This document shows positions 40,576-52,932 of a DNA stretch of 64,000 nucleotides, piece by piece. The DNA lies in the NCBI GenBank assembly GCA_012931725.1, contig CM022946.1, positions 43,677,464 through 43,741,463 of the forward strand, in the 5' to 3' direction. This DNA is from Litsea cubeba (lineage: Eukaryota; Streptophyta; Magnoliopsida; Laurales; Lauraceae). The translations under genes and the position numbers were made by a program. Each line of letters begins with the position of its first letter. The stretch's first letter is position 1. A model generated the notes under the pieces. It ran no database searches. It worked only from the letters and a program-made list of their open reading frames with translations, and was not told the DNA's origin.

Positions 40576-41005
40576 TCAACAACTTTTTTTTTTAAATAGA
40601 AAATGGTATTTTCTGATTGAAGAAATGGTTGCACTGACGGAGATATCAAATGAGGGGAAGGTTTCCCACTATTGTCTTGTAAAGAGTATCTTTCTTCTTT
40701 GAAATACAATTACTTATCTTTCCCAAAATAAGGGGGAATTTTACAGAACTTAAGTCTTTCATATTGTTAATGTAGAAAATGGTGAATTTAATAGAATTAA
40801 GCATTTTCGGCTTCTAGAAAATATAATTTAAAAAAAAATCATATCTGTAGTTCAAAAAATGGGGCATTTCAAACCAGCCACACCCACTCTCCTTCCCCCA
40901 GAAAATAGGCCCCTACCCTCCTTCCTACAAAAGTGCTATTGGAAAGGTCCTCATCCTCCTCTTGCAGCAGAAAGAGGTCAAAGACACAAACATTGTAGGG
41001 TTTTT
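40576..41005. other. Intergenic or intron sequence
   Basis: Nothing recognised. A search for the next upstream JmjC exon was negative by eye. Confidence 0.35.
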
Positions 41006-41276
41006 TGTTAAGTAGTTAGCTTGTTGCACCTTTAACGCCTAGGCATTTTGGGTGTATTGGTTAGCAACTTGAGATGGTATCACACTGGGCAAAAAGGCCA
41101 GATGCTGCATCTTGTGTGTGGGCGCATGTGAGCAGGGCAAAAAGCCCCATGCCGCGTCTTGTGAGGGCGTGTGATTTGAGTCCGGGTGGTGTCCCGCCCG
41201 AGGGGGGTGTAAAGTAGTTAGTTTGCCACACCTTTAACGCCTAGGCATTTTGGGTGTATTGGTTAGCAACTTGAAA
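41006..41276 (+). mobile_element. TRIM element, diverged copy 2
   Basis: Two LTRs of about 69 bp (41006-41074, 41208-41276; TGTTAAGTAGTTAGC ... GGTTAGCAACTTGAGA) flank a primer-site remnant TGGTATCACA, a middle with GCAGGGCAAAAAGCCCCATG then CCGCG, and the tract GTGTCCCGCCCGAGGGGGG shared with copy 1. The LTR middle differs from copy 1, so this is a subfamily. Flanks TTTTT and ATTTT form an imperfect 5-bp duplication. Confidence 0.82.
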
Positions 41277-42248
41277 ATTTTAAGTTTAAGTTTGTGGGGT
41301 CCAAAAAACCTTGAAGAAAAGAGAACCATGCAAGTTATCGGATGAGTTACAATCAGCAGTAAAAAATAAGGCATAATGCATCAATATGAATATAAATATG
41401 GGCGTAATCTAAATCAGTAGCATAATGCATTAATATAGATGAACATATTTTCAATCAACATCTGCATCAATATGAATGACTATTTTTACTCTTTGAATAT
41501 AAAAACAGGCTTCAAGGCAAATTGCAGCCTTACAGGATCACAACGGTTGCCACCAGCCAAAAAGCAGAACCATTGGAACAGAGAAACAGAACACTATCAG
41601 CCAAACAACAGAACTGTAAAATCAGAAACCATAAAACAGGCAATCAAGTTTAGGACATACTTGTGTCTTTCCATACTACTTTCACAGAAAGGGGATAGGT
41701 GAGGTGTTAATGTCGAGTGAAATGCTATGGCAATGAGCAAATCATGTTTAAATCTGCAGAAAATAGATCTCCGCACTCCCTCCAATAAAAGTGATCAAAA
41801 ACATGTATAATGCACCGTTGACACACTATCAAAACCCTCATCTTCACCTTTCAAAAGGAAGAGACCAGAAATAAACAAAAATACCCTTCAGGTTTTGAGA
41901 TTAGTGGGGATCTAAACAACCAAACAAGAAACAGAACCGTATATGATGAAAGACAGATCCATGACCCATGGGTCAACCAGCCCTTTGGTCCCAATCCATG
42001 GGCCCAACAGTACAGCCATTTATTTTAATTTGTTTTTATTTATTGTGATTATTTAGAGTTATTTGCTCATTTATGTAATTAATTTTTATTTGCTCATTTA
42101 TGTAATTACTTTAAGTTATTTAAGTTGGATGTTTTAATCTTGGCAGTTAAATGTGCTTATATGGCCAGGGATATATCTAGGGTTATTGGATATCAGAGAC
42201 ACTTGTGCTCCTGTGGATCACCATATCCACCAATGGACCACCTTCTGA
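41277..42248. other. Unassigned, possible decayed LTR
   Basis: No gene. GGATATCAGAGACAC at about 42188-42202 resembles a primer site after an LTR end, so 41950-42187 could be an old LTR. The A/T-rich tandem TTTATTTGCTCATTTATGTAATTA occurs twice around 42060-42110. Confidence 0.3.
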
Positions 42249-42734
42249 TGTGTACATACGAATATTGTAATATTACTGTGTTATAGTAATCTTTGGTGAC
42301 TAGATGATGAGTAGAATGATTTCCTGTTAGCAGAATATCAGCAGTCATTGTACACTAATCTAGTATGTAAAATCCTTGATTACAGCATATAGTAATTATA
42401 AAAGAGGATGGCACCTCACTAGGAGGGTGTCAATCTCGGAACTCTAATTGTATTAGTAGAAAGTTAGCTATAACCTAGGATCTCTAATTGTATTAGGATG
42501 TTAGCTATAACTTAGGAAGTTGATTTGTATAAGGATACTAATAATAATACAAATCAACTTCCTTAAGTTATAGCTAACATCGTAATACAATTAGAGATCC
42601 TAAGTTATAGCTAACTTTCTACTAATACAATTAGAGTTCCTAGATTGACAGAGGGCATCCAGAAAATTCCCACCACTCTTTCTATTCGTTACTTTCCTCT
42701 ATCCCCTCCATTTCCTCTGTTTCTCTAAGGTTAA
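42249..42734 (+). repeat. Probable 5' LTR of copia C6
   Basis: TGTGTACATACGAAT to AAGGTTAATA. The right end is set by the primer-site-like TTGTATCAGACC (42735-42746). The left end is uncertain because the partner LTR is beyond the window. It contains a strong hairpin. Confidence 0.5.
42439..42640. repeat. Large near-perfect palindrome (hairpin)
   Basis: Arms of about 91-93 bp (42439-42529, 42548-42640) pair almost throughout around an 18-bp loop. The left arm reads GAACTCTAATTGTATTAGTA ... GGAAGTTGATTTGTA, and the right arm is its complement with a few mismatches. Each arm itself holds two related units (AACTCTAATTGTATTAG and ATCTCTAATTGTATTAG). Confidence 0.9.
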
Positions 42735-42746
42735 TATTGTATCAGA

Positions 42747-43470
42747 CCTCTGATACACAGCGTATGATACAAAGCTATCTTCTTCTCTTTTTCGACTAGG
42801 GAAGATGACTACTACAAATCAAAATTTCAGTCATTCAAGGTCAGATCTTCTACTGAAACATCTGTCTTGAGTTTCTGGACATCAGATCAGATCTCTGATT
42901 AGTGCGTGGCCCACTTCCAGATCAGTGGCCATCACCAGATCTTGGCATCTTTCACCACTCCAAAAGTCGGCCCATCTCAAAGAAGATTTGAGTGAATTTT
43001 CCAGAACTCTCTAGGGACTAGAAGAGCAGTTTTCCAGCACTTTCCTGATCGGCAGTAGTTTTGGACCCAAAATCACCACCACAGTATATCGTCTACAATT
43101 TCCGTCTGATTCAGCAATCGTTTAAGCAAGAGATTGTCGGCTTCATTCTCTGGGATTTCTCTTGCACGTCTTCTGATACATCCAATACCTGGGCAACTTT
43201 ATCTCATCAAATCGGTATTCTTGGGTGCTTACCTGGTCCATTATGATACATCCAGCACCTTTGCAGATTCGGTTCAACAAGTTGGTACTTTCTGACTTCA
43301 CTATTTTTTGGGGAATTTATTTTTCTTCAATTCTAATGGAGAGATTTGATATAATTAAGACCAGACTGAATGGTACAAAATTATTAGACTTGGGCTTTTC
43401 ACTTCAAACATTATGTTGAAGCCCAAGGTCTTGGCATTAACTTGATGGTTCTACCAAACCCACTGCTGGT
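42747..43470 (+). other. Leader of copia C6
   Basis: Untranslated region between primer site and gag. CTGATACATCCA(A/G) plus CACCT-like repeats occur near 43176 and 43246. No gene. Confidence 0.5.
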
Positions 43471-43477
43471 GAAAAAG

Positions 43478-45600
43478 AGAAATCATCTGATGGAAAAGAA
43501 CAAACTGACTGGTCTCAAAATCATTCAAAAATAATTTCATGGATTCTGAACTCAGTTGAGGAACACATCTCAGTAAGCTTGCAGTCCTGTAATGATGCCT
43601 CAGACATGTGGACTCATCTTAAAAAATTGTATCTCCAAACCAATAAGGCCCTAGAATTTTATATAGATTTGGAATTGGCTAAATATGTTCAAGGAGATAA
43701 AAAGGTCCAAGATTATTATAATGAGGGACTGAGAAGGAATCAATGATCATTCAAGCTGTCCCTCAAGATGCTATCAAACAAGTCATGAAACTTCAAGAAT
43801 CACATGTCAGTCAGTTTTTAATGAACCTTTGCCCTGAATTTGAAGCAGTTAGGGTTTCGATAATGAATAGAGAACCAACTCCTGATTTGGAGACATGTGT
43901 CCAAGAAGTTCTTCGAGAAGAACTCCCTCTCCAAAGTCCAAACACAACAGACACTAGAAGGGAATACGACCAATCAGACCTTCTGTACCATTCCCACTGC
44001 CACAAATGAAATAGCAATGTATACCAATCGTAAGTTTCAGTCTAAGGATAAAGAAAAAGACATGGGTGCAGTCCAATGTTTTGAATGCAAGGGGTATGCA
44101 CATGTGGCGAGGAACCGCAAAAAGAAGAATTTTTGCAACTACTTCAAGCACAATGGACACATCATTTCTGAATGCACACGAAGTCCACCACGGAAGCGCA
44201 TTGCAGTCCAAAACAGAATCTTCTTCTGACTCTTCTCCTGATTTAATCAAGGAAATGATCCAGACCTCTGCTAACACCTCCATTGCATCCGCATTATCTG
44301 CCATGGGTATCACTGGTAACACTGCCCACGTTGTTTACTGAGCAAACTATTCCTTGGTACATAGATTCTGGTGCATCCAACCACATGACCTCTGTGGAGG
44401 ATAGCATACACCATCTCACCCCTTATACTGGCACAAAGCAAATACTTGCAGCTGATGGCAAAAACATGCCTATTTCGGGTGTTGCCATCACCTCCACTCC
44501 TAACAACCAGAATCAACCTTTGCAAAATGTTTACTTTGTCCCCAAACTTGCTGCAAATTTAATTTTTGTCGGACAGTTGGCTGAAAATAACTGTGCAGTT
44601 CACTTTTTGTCCTCTGGCTGTGTTGTGCAGGATCAGAACACTGGGATGGTGATAGGGAAGGGGTGTAAGCAGGGGCATCTCTTCATACTTGATACCTCAT
44701 GGCCTATTTCCTTTATTGCTAGTGCTACTATGAATAATAAACTTTGATCCTCTGGCATCGTAGATTAGGACATTTGAATAATGATTTATTGTTATCCATA
44801 TGCAGACAAGATTTCATTTCTAATAAGAACTGCAAGTTTTCTTTGGATAAATGTTTGGCATGTTGTTCTGCAAAAAGCATAAAATTGCCCTTTTCTTTAA
44901 GCACATCACGTACCACAGCTCCATTTGATTTGATCCACTCCAATATTTGGGGACATGCACCGGTATTGAGTAGTCGTGGTTTCAAATTTTATATTATATT
45001 TATTGATGATTATTCCAGCTATACTTGGATTTACATTCTTAGATCTAAAGATGAAGCTAGTCATGTTTTTGAAATATTTTACAACTATGTTTCCACACAA
45101 TTTGATGAAGGAATTTGTGTACTTCGCACGGATTCAGGGGGGGAATACATCTACAAAACCTTCCAATCCATACTTCAAGCCAAGGGCATGGGCCATCAAC
45201 AGACCTGTCCATATACACTTGAACAAAATGGTATTGCTGAACGCAAGAATCGGCATATCATAGAAACAGTTTGCGTCCTACTCCTAGAGTCACATGTTCC
45301 TAATACGTTTTGGTGTGAGGCTGCCCACACGGCTGTCCAACTTATCTATCGTTTACCAACAAGGACATTAACAGGAGAAACACCTTATCATCTTTTGTTT
45401 AAATCCTCTGCTAACTACAATACCTTGCGGGTCTTTGGTGGTCTTTGTTTTGTTCATTTGCACCAGACGAAAGAACCAAGCTTTCTACTCATGCAGCCAA
45501 GTGTGCGTTCCTAGGATATACTGATCAACAAAAGGACTATGTGCGCTATGATCCTGCTTCTAAAAGAATTCGCATCTCTATGTAATATTTCTTGAGCATG
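43478..45600 (+). pseudogene. Copia C6 gag, protease and integrase
   Basis: Gag pieces read IISWILNSVEEHISVSLQSC, MWTHLKKLYLQTNKA and QFLMNLCPEFEAVRVSIMN, then knuckle-like CFECKGYAHVARN and CNYFKHNGHIISEC. Protease is WYIDSGASNHMTS (44356). Integrase has LWHRRLGHLNN, FDLIHSNIWG (44927), DSGGEYI and EQNGIAERKNRH. Frames change at several points (near 43735, 43990, 44230, 44745, 45515). Confidence 0.82.
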
Positions 45601-45732
45601 TGCCATTCTATTCCACTTCTTCATTACACACCATTTCTAACATTTCATTTCTCCCACACTTTCCCTCAACAAATACATTTTCTAAACCCCCTATCATACA
45701 TACATATTCTCGTCGTCCCGTTCTGTACCTGC

Positions 45733-45992
45733 TGACAAACTCACGACTGCAGACCTTGAAAGAGTATAATACTTAGATTGTATTATTATTCATTATATTT
45801 TTTTTGGAGATCCCTTCTCAATATATAACTATTACATGCCTTAATCAAGGCTCTAATCTAGGCAAATATATCAATTACAATTCTAAGTTATGGAAGCAAT
45901 GATTAGAATTCAACAGTATCAATTAACCCAAGCAATCCACGTGATGTATTATGAATTGGGCTGGATCCCTTCAGGGGTCGGGGGCCAACTTA
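45733..45992 (-). repeat. 3' LTR of copia C7
   Basis: TGACAAACTCACGACTGCAG to GGGCCAACTTA. The purine tract next to it is TTTGAAAGAGGGGAGGGGGG (minus strand). Confidence 0.8.
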
Positions 45993-46027
45993 CCCCCCCT
46001 CCCCTCTTTCAAATTGATGTGGGAGAA

Positions 46028-49000
46028 TCAACGAGCATCAATTTGCCAACCAAGAAATTGACGGCGTGGTAATGGAAGACCTTTAGTAAGAATATTAGCA
46101 ATTTGAAGCTCAGTGGAGACATGCGGAATGCTGATGGCATCACGCTTAAACTCATCACGTATGAAGTGACAATCAACCTCAATGTGTTTAGTGCGTTCAT
46201 GAAAAATCGGATTTTCAATCATCCGAATTGCACTTGTATTATCTGCATAAAGGGGTGTAACTCCTTCTATGGGAAATCCAATGTCAGAGAGCAGACCTCG
46301 GAGCCAAAGGATTTCGGAGCACGCAGCAGACATGGCTCGGTACTCAGCCTCGGTAGAAGATTTGGAAACTGTCATGTTTCTTGCATTTCCAGGAAATCAG
46401 ACTATCACCCAAAAACATGCACCATCCTGTGGTTGATCTGCGAGTATCCGGACAACCAACCAAATCAGCATCTAAATAAGTTATGAGAGAAAGAGAATTG
46501 TCGGATGGAAAAAACAACCCGCGAGTCGGTGTGCGAATAAGGTACCGAATGATGCGACGAACAGCAGCCAGATGAAGGTGACGAGGAACAGTCATGAACT
46601 GACTCATTAAGTTGACCGCATATGAGATATCAGGATGGGTGATCGTGAGGTAGATCAAGCTACCCACTAACTGGCAATATGCAGTAGGATCCGAAAGAAA
46701 GGCACCCTCCTCTTTACTGAGTTTGACATTCAGTTCGACCGGCGTATCTACTGGAGCTGAAGAAGTAAGGCCAGCCAAGTCAATGAGGTCAACCGTGTAT
46801 TTGTGCTGATTGAAAACTATACCTTTAGTCGATTGATGAAGTTCAAGACCAAGGAAATAGTTTAAGGGGCCGAGATCTTTCATGTGAAATGTCTGATGAA
46901 GAGAAGCTTAGAGTTCCTGAATCATTTGTGCATTGGGACCAGTAATGACAATGTCATCAACGTAGACCAGTAGCAAAGTAATCCCGAACGGAGCATGATG
47001 TAAGAATATAGAAAGATCATACTGGCTAGGATGAAAATCCAAGCAGAGAAGAGCATCTTTAAATTTCTCAAACCATGCGCGAGGAGCTTGCTTCAGACCA
47101 TAGAGGGAGCGACGGAGCTTGGCAACCATACCCTTTCCAGATGAGGACCCTAGAGGCAGACGCATATAAACGTCTTCTTTTAGATCACCATGAAGGAATG
47201 CATTTTTTACATCCATTTGATATAAAGGCCAGGATTGAGATGCAGCAACAGCAAGAATTATGCGTACGGTGGTCATCTTAGCGACGGGAGCAAAAGTTTC
47301 ATCATAATCAATGCCATATTCCTGCCGATTTCCAAGAGCAACAAGGCGCGCCTTATATCGATCTAGAGTGCCACCCATCTGATTTTAACTTGAGAGAAAA
47401 AATCCACTTGCAGCCAATAGGTTTGACACCCACAGGAGAGGGGACAATATCCCACGTATGATTTTTCTCTAAAACATCCAATTCATCTTGCATAGCCTTG
47501 TTCCAACATTTATCCTGCACAGCCTGAGAATAGGATTGGGGGATGGAAGAAAAAGACAAAGTGGCCGTTAAGGAAGTATGGGAGAACCCATAGCGGTCGG
47601 GTGGTACCGAAATGCGAGTGGAGCGACGCAATGAAGTATGTCCAGATGGACTAAGTGCCGAAGGTGGACCGGATGCTAGAGGAAGATCAGGAGGGGGATC
47701 CTTGTGAGGTGCTTCTCTGTTCTGCCTGTGATACACAAAGTGAGGATTAAAACGAACAACTGATGTGTTGTTAGAAAAACCAGGTAAAGACACCAAGGAG
47801 GAGGAGTCAGGAGGATCAAGGTATTTTTGAAAAAAAAATATTGTTTTAAAAAAAAAAAAAAAACGACATTCCTAAAGGTCCGTAAGCGACGAATGTGAGG
47901 ATCGTAGCAAAGGAGCCCTTTCTAGAAGGGCGCATAACCTAAAAACACACACTGAGCTGATTGTGTAGTAAGTTTGGTTCTCTCAGAAGAAGGCAAGTGC
48001 ACAAGGCAAACGGAGCCAAAAACATGAAGATCATCATATGATGGAGATTTCTGGTACAATCGGTAATATGGGCTCTGATGTTCAATAGAAGTTGATGGCA
48101 TACGATTTATAAGATGAGCTGCCGAAGCCAGTGCCTCAACCCAAAAATGGGTAGGAACCGATGATTCGAAAAGAAGGGAACGAGTGACATCAAGGAGATG
48201 TCTATTTTTCCTTTCAGCGACTCCATTCTGCTGTGGAGTATAAGGACAGGTTCTCTGAGAAATAATGCCTTTATTTTGTAAAAACTTTTGACAATCATAT
48301 AACACATATTCCCCACTCGAATCAGATCGCAAGATTTTGATGCAGGTGGAAAATTGATTCTCAACATAAGCTAAAAAAATTTTTAAAACATTGAAAACAT
48401 CAGATTTGGAATGCAGAAAGTAAACCCATGTGAACCAACTAAAATCATCAATAAAGGTCACAAAATATTTATAGTGAGCGTGAAAAAGAGCTGGAGCAAT
48501 TCCCCATACATCACTATGAACTAAATCAAAACACAGAGTACTGTGTGAAGTGGAAATAGGAATAGGAAGAGTTTTATTCTTTCCCATTTTACAAGTAGCA
48601 CAATCAAAAGGCACATAAGAAGATAAGCCAATAGATTTATTTAATAAACCAGAATTTAACATAAGAGACAAAGCCTTGGAATTAGGGTGTCCGAGTCTAT
48701 TATGCCACAAGAAAAACAAAACACATTGGCAAATCTAGTCCTAGAAAATTTAGAAAAATCCAGCGGAAATAAGCGTCCACACTTAGGCCCCCTCATGATC
48801 TCCTTCCCGGACTTCTGGTCCTGCACAACATAACCAGAAGAAGAAAAAGATATGTTACAATTATTTTCTACAAGTTGTCGGACTGGCAATAGGTTTGAAG
48901 TTAAATTGGGACAAAGGTAAACATTTTTCAATGGGAGGGGACCAGGGATATCTCCAAGAGCAGTAATGGGAACATTACCTCCGTCAGAAGTTTGTATTTG

Positions 49001-49695
49001 AAGATTGCCATTGTATTTGGTCACATTGGACAGTGGGGTATGGGAATACGTGATATGATTAGACGCTCCGGAATCAAGGAACCAAGTAGAAGAGGAAGGT
49101 GAGTTACCTGAGAGACCAAAGGCAGAGAGGGCATTGACAATCATTTGCTGAACTAATTCAGGAGTGAGAGAGGATGAGGTCTCAGGCTGTGAGGGTGCAA
49201 ATATAGGAGCAGGCATAACCGAAAAGGCCACATAAGGAAGCATAGTCTGATACTATGAAGTCTGATACCGTGATGATGGACGTTGTGGGCGGTGGCGACA
49301 TTCTGAGATGATGTCCCGACTTTTTACAGTAACTACAGATCTTTTGTTTACATTGAGGAGCAATGTGCCCTAATTTTTTTACAACTGTAACATTGCGTTT
49401 TGCTTAAGTCTCGAGGCGGAGGCTGAGAAGCCTTATTTGCTAAGAATGTAATTGAATAGGTCTCAGTCTTTTGTTGAGCCATATGGGCCGAGGTCACAAT
49501 GCGCTGTTTTTCACGGAGGAGTTCATTCAAGCATACATTCAAGGAAGGTAAAGGTGTCCGATTCATGAGGGCAGATCGGACACTTTCATATTCATTCCGT
49601 AATTTCATCAAAATTTGATCCCGCTAACTAGAGGCCTCAAGATCGCAAATTACGATCAAAACGTCGGCAGCCACATCTGCATACTTAATACTATC
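46028..49695 (-). pseudogene. Copia C7 gag end, protease, integrase, RT and RNase H
   Basis: Right to left: rest of gag (KLRNEYESVRSALMN, LNELLREKQR), protease WFLDSGASNHITYS at about 49080, WHNRLGHPNSK at 48710, integrase with FDLVHSDVWG and TPQQNGVAERKNRH, and RT beginning CWNKAMQDELDVLEKNHTWD at 47500. Then DYDETFAPVAKMTTVR, YQMDVKNAFLHGDLKEDVYM, the catalytic YVDDIVITG at about 46960, DLGPLNYFLGLELHQ and RNase H (STEAEYRAMSAACSEILWL, RTKHIEVDCHFIR). Frames change at several points. Confidence 0.85.
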
Positions 49696-50469
49696 TGTGT
49701 AGGGATGTCTCCCGAAGTGCCGAGGTTATGCCAACTTCAACGCTTATGCCCAATTAATGGCGCCCTGATCTCGGCAAACGTCGCTCATCTGTCATCCGAA
49801 CTCAAGACCGTCTCTGGTCTCGGGCACCCCGACCTCAATACAAAGCCTCCACTTCGGCTATGCAGTTTGGCGCCAGAGCCAGAACCTTAGCCGAGATGAG
49901 CGGTAACAGCTGTACCTTCAAGAGTGTCCAGCTGGAACTGACAGAGCCATCATGGCCACCTCTTATCCCTGACAGCGTGGCATCCGGTAGCCACGTCCCA
50001 TCAAAGCATGGCCTCAAGCCAGGCCCGATGGGACTAGGCCCAAAAGTCAGATGAGGTAAGGCCCGATTAAACCTGCATTTAATGCGCAATGGGCTGATCG
50101 GACTGCCATTTAATGAAGTATGGGCTGAGTGGACAAGGCCACTCGAGTGGCAAAACCCATCATGGGGCTCGCCCATGCAAGTCAACCCCCTCACCTATAA
50201 ATAGAAGCTCCATCTCCATTACAGGTATGCACACCACAACCAGAGAGCTGTTACTCTGTCTTTCTTCTCCCTTATCTCTGTCCTACTGCTCAGACCATTT
50301 ACTGACTTAGGCATCGAAGAGCCTTGTGCTGCCCACAGCCAGGGTCCTCTGACTTGCTTCCTCTCTTCCTTTTTCAGGTCCGGTCGGAGCCACGTCAATC
50401 TTCATCGAGACATTCTAAAACAGGGGTCATAATCCCTGATTCCAAGCCCGTAATTTTTAGGCACTTACA
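49696..50469 (+). repeat. 5' LTR of gypsy G8
   Basis: TGTGTAGGGATGTCTCCCG to TTTTTAGGCACTTACA. The TATA box is at 50196-50204. Confidence 0.93.
50196..50204 (+). promoter_or_regulatory. TATA box in the G8 5' LTR
   Basis: CCTATAAATAGAAGC is a textbook plant TATA box. Transcription toward gag would start about 30 bp downstream. The 3' LTR carries the same motif at 60812-60820. Confidence 0.75.
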
Positions 50470-50487
50470 ATTGGCGCAATCTGTGGG
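50470..50487 (+). promoter_or_regulatory. Primer binding site of G8
   Basis: ATTGGCGCAATCTGTGGG directly follows the LTR. TTGGCGC-type sites are usual for Tat-lineage gypsy elements. Confidence 0.8.
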
Positions 50488-50524
50488 AAAGTACTAACCC
50501 AAACCCAAGATCTTTCCAGTCGCC

Positions 50525-51763
50525 ATGGCTCCGAGAAACAAGAGAGGTGGAGAGCATCCGAAGTCCCTTCCTCCAGGGCCACTGGTTCTTCCTGGACCAT
50601 TGCCGTTCGTATCCCATCCAGAGGGACCCAACGCAAGAAAGGAGGCCGCAGCCGTGGAAAGCTACCACACCGAGTCTGCGTCGTCTCCATTAGAGGTGGC
50701 GAGCCCACCACGGCGAAACGCTCCCATGAAGGAGCGTCTTTCGAAGGGCAAAGGCCCGGCGGCGAAGGGATCACGCCGGTCCGACTGCCGGACCAACTAT
50801 GAAGACAACAGAGGCAACCCCGCTCAGGCGGCAATCAGGGCTCAGAACCTTGTCATCCAGGAGAAGGATGACCTGATCCGCCAGCTCAGACAGCAGCTCC
50901 GAGAGAAGGGGACAGCCCCCGTGGACGGTGACCCCAAAGGCAGAAAGGATCCCGTTACCGGCAGAGACTTGAGAGAGCACCTGAACGAAAAAAGCCGCGA
51001 ACGGAGTCGCGCTAAGAGCTCCTGCAATAATCACACTAAGAGGAGGTCGACGCCAAAATCAGAAGCTGGTGATCAGAAGGCGCTAATTGACCAGCTGGTC
51101 AAACAGGCAAACCAACACAATATGGAGAAGGCCGAATTCGCTCGGGACCAGCCGGACGTCCCCGACTTTGCCGGCCTCGACTCGTCCCCCTTCTCCCAAG
51201 AAATAACCGAGTATCCCCTCCCGAAGAAGTTCAACGTTCCGAGGTTCGTCCTCTATGACGGAACCTCGGACCCGGCAGCACATCTCCGGCACTTCACCCA
51301 AAAGCTGTCCGTTTGGGGGGACGTCGGACACCTCAACTGCAGGGTCTTCTCTTCCAGTCTGGGAGATCTCTTACTCAAGTGGTTCTGCGCACTCCCAGAG
51401 GGATCGATCACGAGCTGGCGCCAGTTGCGGGATTCCTTCTTGGGAAAGTTTCAGGCGCACAGAGTCATCCCAAAGACTGACAGCGATATCATGGCCCTCA
51501 GAATGAGGTGGAATGAGAGCGTCACCCAATTCGCAAAGAGGTTCTGGGCGGTGTACAGCCAAGTCGACCACTCTTCCGAAGAGGTGGCGATCAGATCCTT
51601 CCAGCACGCTCTCCTACCAGGGTGTGAGCTCCGGAAAAAGCTCGTTCGAAATCCCGTGCCCTCCGTGACAGCCCTGATGGCCAGGGTGAACAAGTTTATC
51701 GAGCAAGAAGAAGACGAGGTGCGGGCCAATGAGAGTTTCGGTGTCACGAAGAGCTGGTCTTGA
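50525..51763 (+). CDS. G8 gag, N-terminal frame
   Basis: A 412-codon frame begins MAPRNKRGGEHPKSLPPGPL. It has a charged, coiled-coil-like middle (NLVIQEKDDLIRQLRQQLRE) and the gag core with VPRFVLYDGTSDPAAHLRHF, KWFCALPEGSITSWRQLRDS, MALRMRWNESVTQFAKRFW and HALLPGCELRKKLVRNPVPS. It ends by a frameshift near 51760. The zinc-knuckle part follows in other frames from about 51770. The ATG lies 37 bp after the primer site and is the first in the transcript. Confidence 0.85.
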   Translation: MAPRNKRGGEHPKSLPPGPLVLPGPLPFVSHPEGPNARKEAAAVESYHTESASSPLEVASPPRRNAPMKERLSKGKGPAAKGSRRSDCRTNYEDNRGNPAQAAIRAQNLVIQEKDDLIRQLRQQLREKGTAPVDGDPKGRKDPVTGRDLREHLNEKSRERSRAKSSCNNHTKRRSTPKSEAGDQKALIDQLVKQANQHNMEKAEFARDQPDVPDFAGLDSSPFSQEITEYPLPKKFNVPRFVLYDGTSDPAAHLRHFTQKLSVWGDVGHLNCRVFSSSLGDLLLKWFCALPEGSITSWRQLRDSFLGKFQAHRVIPKTDSDIMALRMRWNESVTQFAKRFWAVYSQVDHSSEEVAIRSFQHALLPGCELRKKLVRNPVPSVTALMARVNKFIEQEEDEVRANESFGVTKSWS

Positions 51764-52608
51764 CAGGAGAGTCGATCGCGGCAGGAGGAGCAGCCGCGAT
51801 AGGAGGACAGTCGGTGGCGGCGGGACCGGTCTCGGCAAGAGGATCGGCCCTCTAACAGGGACAAGAAAGCATTCCGCAGAGAAGAGACGAGCCGAGACCA
51901 TCAATCGGGTGGCCCAGCATTGGCCCAGACTCACGCCTCGGGAGGAGGCAAGAGATCCAAACCATCCTACACCTCGCAAGAGACAGTCTATACGGTCTTC
52001 AGAGAGCCGATCGACAAGATACTGGACAAGATCTAGGGGAGGCCATACTTTAAGTGGCCACAGCCCTTGCATGGCGACCCCTCCAGGATAGACCAAAATA
52101 AGTTTTGCGCTTACCACAAGCAGAACGGGCATCAAACTGAGGACTGCTTCACTCTCAAATCCCATCTTGAGAGGCTCGTCAAGGACGGGCACCTAGAGGA
52201 GTACATCAAGGGAGCTGACAGCAGGGGCAACGAACGACCTCGGCGCCGAGCGGAGGAGGATCCAGACAGCGAGGAGTCGGAGATGATCATAAATGTCATT
52301 CACCAGGCCCCCGCTAAGAAGGGGGGCAACCAGGCCTGTGCCGAGGCCAGGAGGGCCTCCCATGGGAAACAGGTGATGACGGCCGAGCTCGAACCCGCCC
52401 CCAAGAAGGCACGGAAGGAAAGGCCGAAGATCTGGTTCTCAGACGAGGACCTTGAGGGAGTCCAGCTCCCCCACAACGACCCGTTGATTGTGACCCTGAA
52501 GCTAAAAAGCTGCAAGGTGCAGAGGATTCTTGTCGACCCCGGCAGTTCATCCGAGATCCTTTACTTTGACTGCTTTACAAAGATGGGGCTCACCGAGGAA
52601 GATCTACA
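51764..52608 (+). pseudogene. G8 gag end and protease start, frameshifted
   Basis: The frame 52067-52608 reads NKFCAYHKQNGHQTEDCFTL (a single zinc-knuckle-like motif), then KIWFSDEDLEGVQLPHNDPL and LVDPGSSSEILYFDCF, where DPGSS corresponds to the retropepsin active site (usually DTGSS). It runs into the TRIM at 52609. Confidence 0.8.
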
Positions 52609-52919
52609 TGTCAAAGTTGCTAGCCAGTAATCCCAAAACCAATTGGTGATAGGAAACTGCACAAACAACTACTTAACACCCCCCCTCGGGCGGGACACCG
52701 CCCGGATCCGAAGCACACTTGTCCCGCCCGGATCCGAAGCACACGCCCGCACAAGACTATAACGCGGCATGGGGCCTTTTTGCCTTGCGCATTTTGCGCC
52801 CGCACAAACACACAAACACGGCATGGGGCATTTCTGCCCTGCGTGGTTTCGAACTCGAGACCTCAGGCTCTGATACCATGTCAAAGTTGCTAGCCAGTAA
52901 TCCCAAAACCAATTGGTGA
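52609..52919 (-). mobile_element. TRIM element, copy 3, in the G8 protease gene
   Basis: A minus-strand copy of the family at 27978. LTR 52609-52678 (TGTCAAAGTTGCTAGCC ... CTTAACA), purine tract CCCCCCCTCGGGCGGGACAC, a middle with CGGATCCGAAGCACAC present twice, primer-site complement GGCTCTGATACCA (52866-52878), and a second LTR cut short at about 52919 after 41 bp. It interrupts the protease, so it arrived after G8. Confidence 0.88.
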
Positions 52920-52932
52920 ATAGCGTACTCCC

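Noticed and set aside
41597..41785. Upstream JmjC exon
   Set aside because: The open minus frame lacks the expected motif before the HxD exon and has no convincing splice sites.
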